DNA of 7,301 nucleotides. Source: an uncultured Collinsella sp. (lineage in GTDB: Bacteria > Actinomycetota > Coriobacteriia > Coriobacteriales > Coriobacteriaceae). Numbering within the stretch: position 1 is the first letter of the stretch; every line of letters begins with the position of its first letter. The stretch is from the NCBI GenBank assembly GCA_900545165.1, contig UQYA01000087.1, forward strand, positions 1 through 7,301. Direction: 5' to 3'. The notes beneath the pieces are model-generated. The model had not been told where the DNA came from and made no database searches. It was given only the letters and a program-made list of their open reading frames with translations. A program made the translations under genes and the position numbers. Positions 5,279-7,301 of the stretch are shown one piece after another.

Positions 5279-6286
5279 ATGCTGTTCGATGTTTGGGGTA
5301 GCGATACCCTTATCCACTGGGCCGGCTGGGCCATGGTCTTTATCGGCCTGATCGTGCTCAACGAGGTCGGCCGCCGCACCAAGCTGGGCGCAGCAATCAT
5401 CTTTGGCGTGGCTCCGCTGGCCATGACTATCTACTGCGTCGCCATCGCCATCGGCGTCTCGCAGGGTGCCGAGTGGGCGCTCACCAACCCCACCCATGTG
5501 TACCAGAACAGCTGGTTCCACTACGCCAAGGTATACGCGGCGCTGGCCGGCTGCTGGGGCTTCATTGCCATTAAGTACCAGTGGGGCAAGATCGGCAAGG
5601 CACATTGGTTCCGCGCATGGCCGTTTGTGATCGTCGCCATCAACATCATGATTGCCGTCGTATCCGACTTCGAGAGCGCCTATCACTTCTTTGTCCTGGG
5701 CGAGTCCACCTGGGTCACCTCCGAAGGTGCTACGCAGCTGGCCGGCTGGAACAACGTGTTCAACGGCATCGCCGGTATTATCAACATCTTCTGCATGACC
5801 GGTTGGTGGAGCGTCTACGCCTCCGAGGATCAGACCGACATGCTGTGGCCCGATATGACCTGGGTCTACATCATCGCCTACGATATCTGGAACTTCTGCT
5901 ACACCTACAACTGCCTGCCCACCCACTCCTGGTTCTGCGGCTTTGCGCTGCTGCTGGCGCCCACTGTCGCCGCCTTTATCTGGAACAAGGGCGGCTGGAT
6001 CCAGAACCGCGCCTTTACGCTGGCCATTTGGTGCATGTTTGCCCAGGTGTTCCCGTACTTCCAGGAGGAGTCCATCTTTGTGACCCACTCCACGCTCGAC
6101 CCCGACGCCGCTACCGCGGTCTCGATCGCCGCACTGGTCGCCAACGTCGCCGCAATCATCTACATCGCCTACCGCGCCAAGAAGCTCGGCCGCAATCCCT
6201 ACAAGCAGGATGTCTTTGAGGGCACCAGCGATTGGGAGAAGGCTACCGCTCGCCGCGCCAAGGTGGATTACGCACACGCCGAGTAA
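5279..6286 (+). CDS. Polytopic membrane protein of unknown function, DUF5692-like
   Basis: This 335-residue integral membrane protein resembles, from memory, the uncharacterised DUF5692 family; its function is unknown. I see about nine hydrophobic segments: roughly 9-29, 36-60, 80-99, 109-129, 156-178, 192-210, 216-235, 244-261 and 279-299. A hydrophilic, charged C-terminal tail (300-335) is rich in Lys/Arg and probably cytoplasmic. The protein is unusually aromatic: 21 Trp (6.3%), with clusters such as GWW (175-177) and WVYIIAYDIW (195-204). Seven Cys and several His lie in or near the membrane segments, but there is no CxxCH haem motif and no clear transporter signature. It is the second gene of the tetR transcription unit, followed by a strong terminator. 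Position suggests it handles or transforms the molecule sensed by TetR, perhaps with electrons from the divergent flavoprotein; this is inference. Confidence 0.8.
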   Translation: MLFDVWGSDTLIHWAGWAMVFIGLIVLNEVGRRTKLGAAIIFGVAPLAMTIYCVAIAIGVSQGAEWALTNPTHVYQNSWFHYAKVYAALAGCWGFIAIKYQWGKIGKAHWFRAWPFVIVAINIMIAVVSDFESAYHFFVLGESTWVTSEGATQLAGWNNVFNGIAGIINIFCMTGWWSVYASEDQTDMLWPDMTWVYIIAYDIWNFCYTYNCLPTHSWFCGFALLLAPTVAAFIWNKGGWIQNRAFTLAIWCMFAQVFPYFQEESIFVTHSTLDPDAATAVSIAALVANVAAIIYIAYRAKKLGRNPYKQDVFEGTSDWEKATARRAKVDYAHAE

Positions 6287-6340
6287 CATACCCGGTGCAA
6301 ACGCCGCTTGAACGTGAAGCCGCCTGGCCGACTCCGCGCA

Positions 6341-6356
6341 ATGCAACGTATTGCAT
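6341..6356. repeat. Small inverted repeat before the terminator
   Basis: ATGCAA (6341-6346) and TTGCAT (6351-6356) are exact inverted arms around CGTA, abutting the terminator stem. It may be an accessory hairpin in the 3' end of the transcript; chance is possible for 6-bp arms. Confidence 0.3.
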
Positions 6357-6396
6357 GCCCCCGGAAAGCGATTCGTCCGCTTTCCGGGGGCCTTTT
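6357..6396 (+). terminator. Rho-independent terminator of the tetR-membrane protein unit
   Basis: A perfect 14-bp stem (6357-6370 with 6378-6391, left arm GCCCCCGGAAAGCG) closes a 7-base loop and is followed by C and TTTT (6393-6396). It lies 70 bases after the stop codon at 6286. It separates this unit from the gene starting at 6519. Confidence 0.92.
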
Positions 6397-6461
6397 GCTG
6401 CCGCGAGGATGCGGCCGAACGATGCGCTCGAGTTAAATCGGATCTTATATTTCGCACGCGC

Positions 6462-6489
6462 TTTATATGGCTCCATTTTTGGGTACAGT
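6462..6489 (+). promoter_or_regulatory. Candidate promoter of the gene at 6519
   Basis: TTTATA (6462-6467), a 16-base spacer and TACAGT (6484-6489) lie in a short AT-rich dip about 30 bases before the start codon. Both boxes deviate from consensus. A promoter is expected here because a strong terminator lies just upstream. Confidence 0.35.
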
Positions 6490-6518
6490 GTTGTCCCGAT
6501 ATTGAGCTTGGGGGATAT

Positions 6519-7301
6519 ATGAAAGATGAGACGATGGGCCAAGAGGATGCGGCCCAAGATGCAGAAGCGTGTGCCGAGGCCCTGGAGAGCCTAGACCAGA
6601 TCGCGCTGACCGAGATTGCGTTTGACGATTCGAGCGTTGATGTGCGGGATGAGCCGGAAATCGAGGCGCAGCCCGATGATCAGGATGCAAAAGACGATGG
6701 CGCCGCGCCCACCGAAGACGAGGCGGGGCACGAGGAATCCGAATGCGAGGCCGACGACCAGCCCGAATCCGACACGAGCGAGGAAACCATCTTGCTCGGC
6801 AGCTTGCCGGCCGAAGATTCGCTGACCCGCGAGCTTCCCGGCCTGGGCTCCGCTCCTGCCGTGGACGAGACCATCGCCATGGGCGATATTCCCCTACCGT
6901 CCGTTCCTTCGGCACGCGAGGCCGAGGTTCGTCATCGCAAGATGTCGCCCAAGCGCCGCAACCTGATGGTTGCCGGCGTTGTGGCCGTCGCGCTCGTCGC
7001 CGGCGGCGCAGGCTATGCTGCCTGGAACGGATATCAGCAAGAGCAGGCTGCCACTGTCGCCGCCAATGCCCACACGATGATGTCAGTGCAGATTGGCGTG
7101 CATGCCACGGGCCTCGACTGTTCCACTGGCTCAAAGATCCCCGTGCAGGTGAGTGGCCAGGACTCCGACGGCTCTTCTGTGAGCGAAACGCTCTATGTTG
7201 ACGAGCACGGCCGCGGCATCAAACTGCTGCCCGGCGATTACACGCTCTCCATCGCCGCCTCCCCCATCGCGGCCGACGGCACCATCTATACCGTCCCGAC
7301 C
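6519..7301 (+). CDS. Single-pass membrane protein with acidic cytoplasmic N-terminus, C-terminus outside window
   Basis: I do not recognise a family. The 261 visible residues start at an ATG preceded by GGGGGA five bases upstream. Residues 1-130 are strongly acidic, Asp/Glu/Ala-rich and probably disordered. They hold two similar short motifs, EETILLGSLP (88-97) and DETIAMGDIP (116-125). A basic stretch (RHRKMSPKRRN, 138-148) precedes one membrane helix (about 149-168, Val/Ala/Gly-rich), so the N-terminus should face the cytoplasm and the rest the outside. After the helix, residues 187-261 look like beta-rich sequence (MMSVQIGVHATGLD, then LPGDYTLSIAASP), perhaps an Ig-like or carboxypeptidase-regulatory-like fold; this is a guess from pattern. 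There is no signal-peptide cleavage site. Threonines in the ETI motifs could be phosphorylation or FHA-binding sites in an actinobacterium, which is speculative. Confidence 0.8.
   Translation, partial: MKDETMGQEDAAQDAEACAEALESLDQIALTEIAFDDSSVDVRDEPEIEAQPDDQDAKDDGAAPTEDEAGHEESECEADDQPESDTSEETILLGSLPAEDSLTRELPGLGSAPAVDETIAMGDIPLPSVPSAREAEVRHRKMSPKRRNLMVAGVVAVALVAGGAGYAAWNGYQQEQAATVAANAHTMMSVQIGVHATGLDCSTGSKIPVQVSGQDSDGSSVSETLYVDEHGRGIKLLPGDYTLSIAASPIAADGTIYTVPT

Noticed and set aside
5093..6457. 454-codon minus-strand frame covering the membrane protein gene
   Set aside because: It is antisense to a protein with regular hydrophobic segments and a strong Shine-Dalgarno, and it reads through the terminator at 6357-6396.

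Overview
The window looks like chromosome from a GC-rich, anaerobic gut actinobacterium of the class Coriobacteriia, with Collinsella as my best guess. The basis is the strong GC bias at third codon positions, a mannose-type PTS IIAB protein, a multi-cluster Fe-S flavoprotein linked to hypA, and a membrane protein of a type I associate with such anaerobes. The genus is an inference; no rRNA or other marker gene is present.

Layout: (1) 1-720, minus strand, is the 5' two-thirds to three-quarters of a mannose-family PTS EIIAB gene (manX type), cut by the window edge. (2) 721-1125 is a gene-free, AT-richer stretch. It holds the manX ribosome binding site and a TATAAT box, two copies of an 11-bp repeat around GTTTAAAC, a nested set of inverted repeats (900-1008), and a near-perfect 19-bp-arm palindrome (1048-1114). 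(3) 1126-1554 and 1585-4362, both minus strand, are hypA (nickel chaperone for hydrogenase maturation) and, upstream of it in the same direction, a 925-residue Fe-S/FAD oxidoreductase related to the small subunit of glutamate synthase. (4) 4363-4552 is a divergent control region with two near-perfect palindromes of the form TTGAC-N5-GTCAA and a degenerate third site. (5) 4553-5215 and 5279-6286, plus strand, are a TetR-type repressor and a nine-helix, tryptophan-rich membrane protein (DUF5692-like), ending at a strong Rho-independent terminator (6357-6396). (6) 6519-7301, plus strand, is the start of a single-pass membrane protein with a long acidic cytoplasmic N-terminus, cut by the right edge.

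The most coherent unit is the divergent module in regions 3-5. A TetR regulator and a membrane protein of unknown function face a large electron-transfer flavoprotein across a compact palindromic operator array. My inference is that TetR senses a small molecule and controls both arms, while the flavoprotein moves electrons between NAD(P)H and Fe-S partners for a reductive reaction that may involve the membrane protein. Nothing in the window identifies the ligand or the substrate. The PTS gene and the final gene appear to be separate transcription units.
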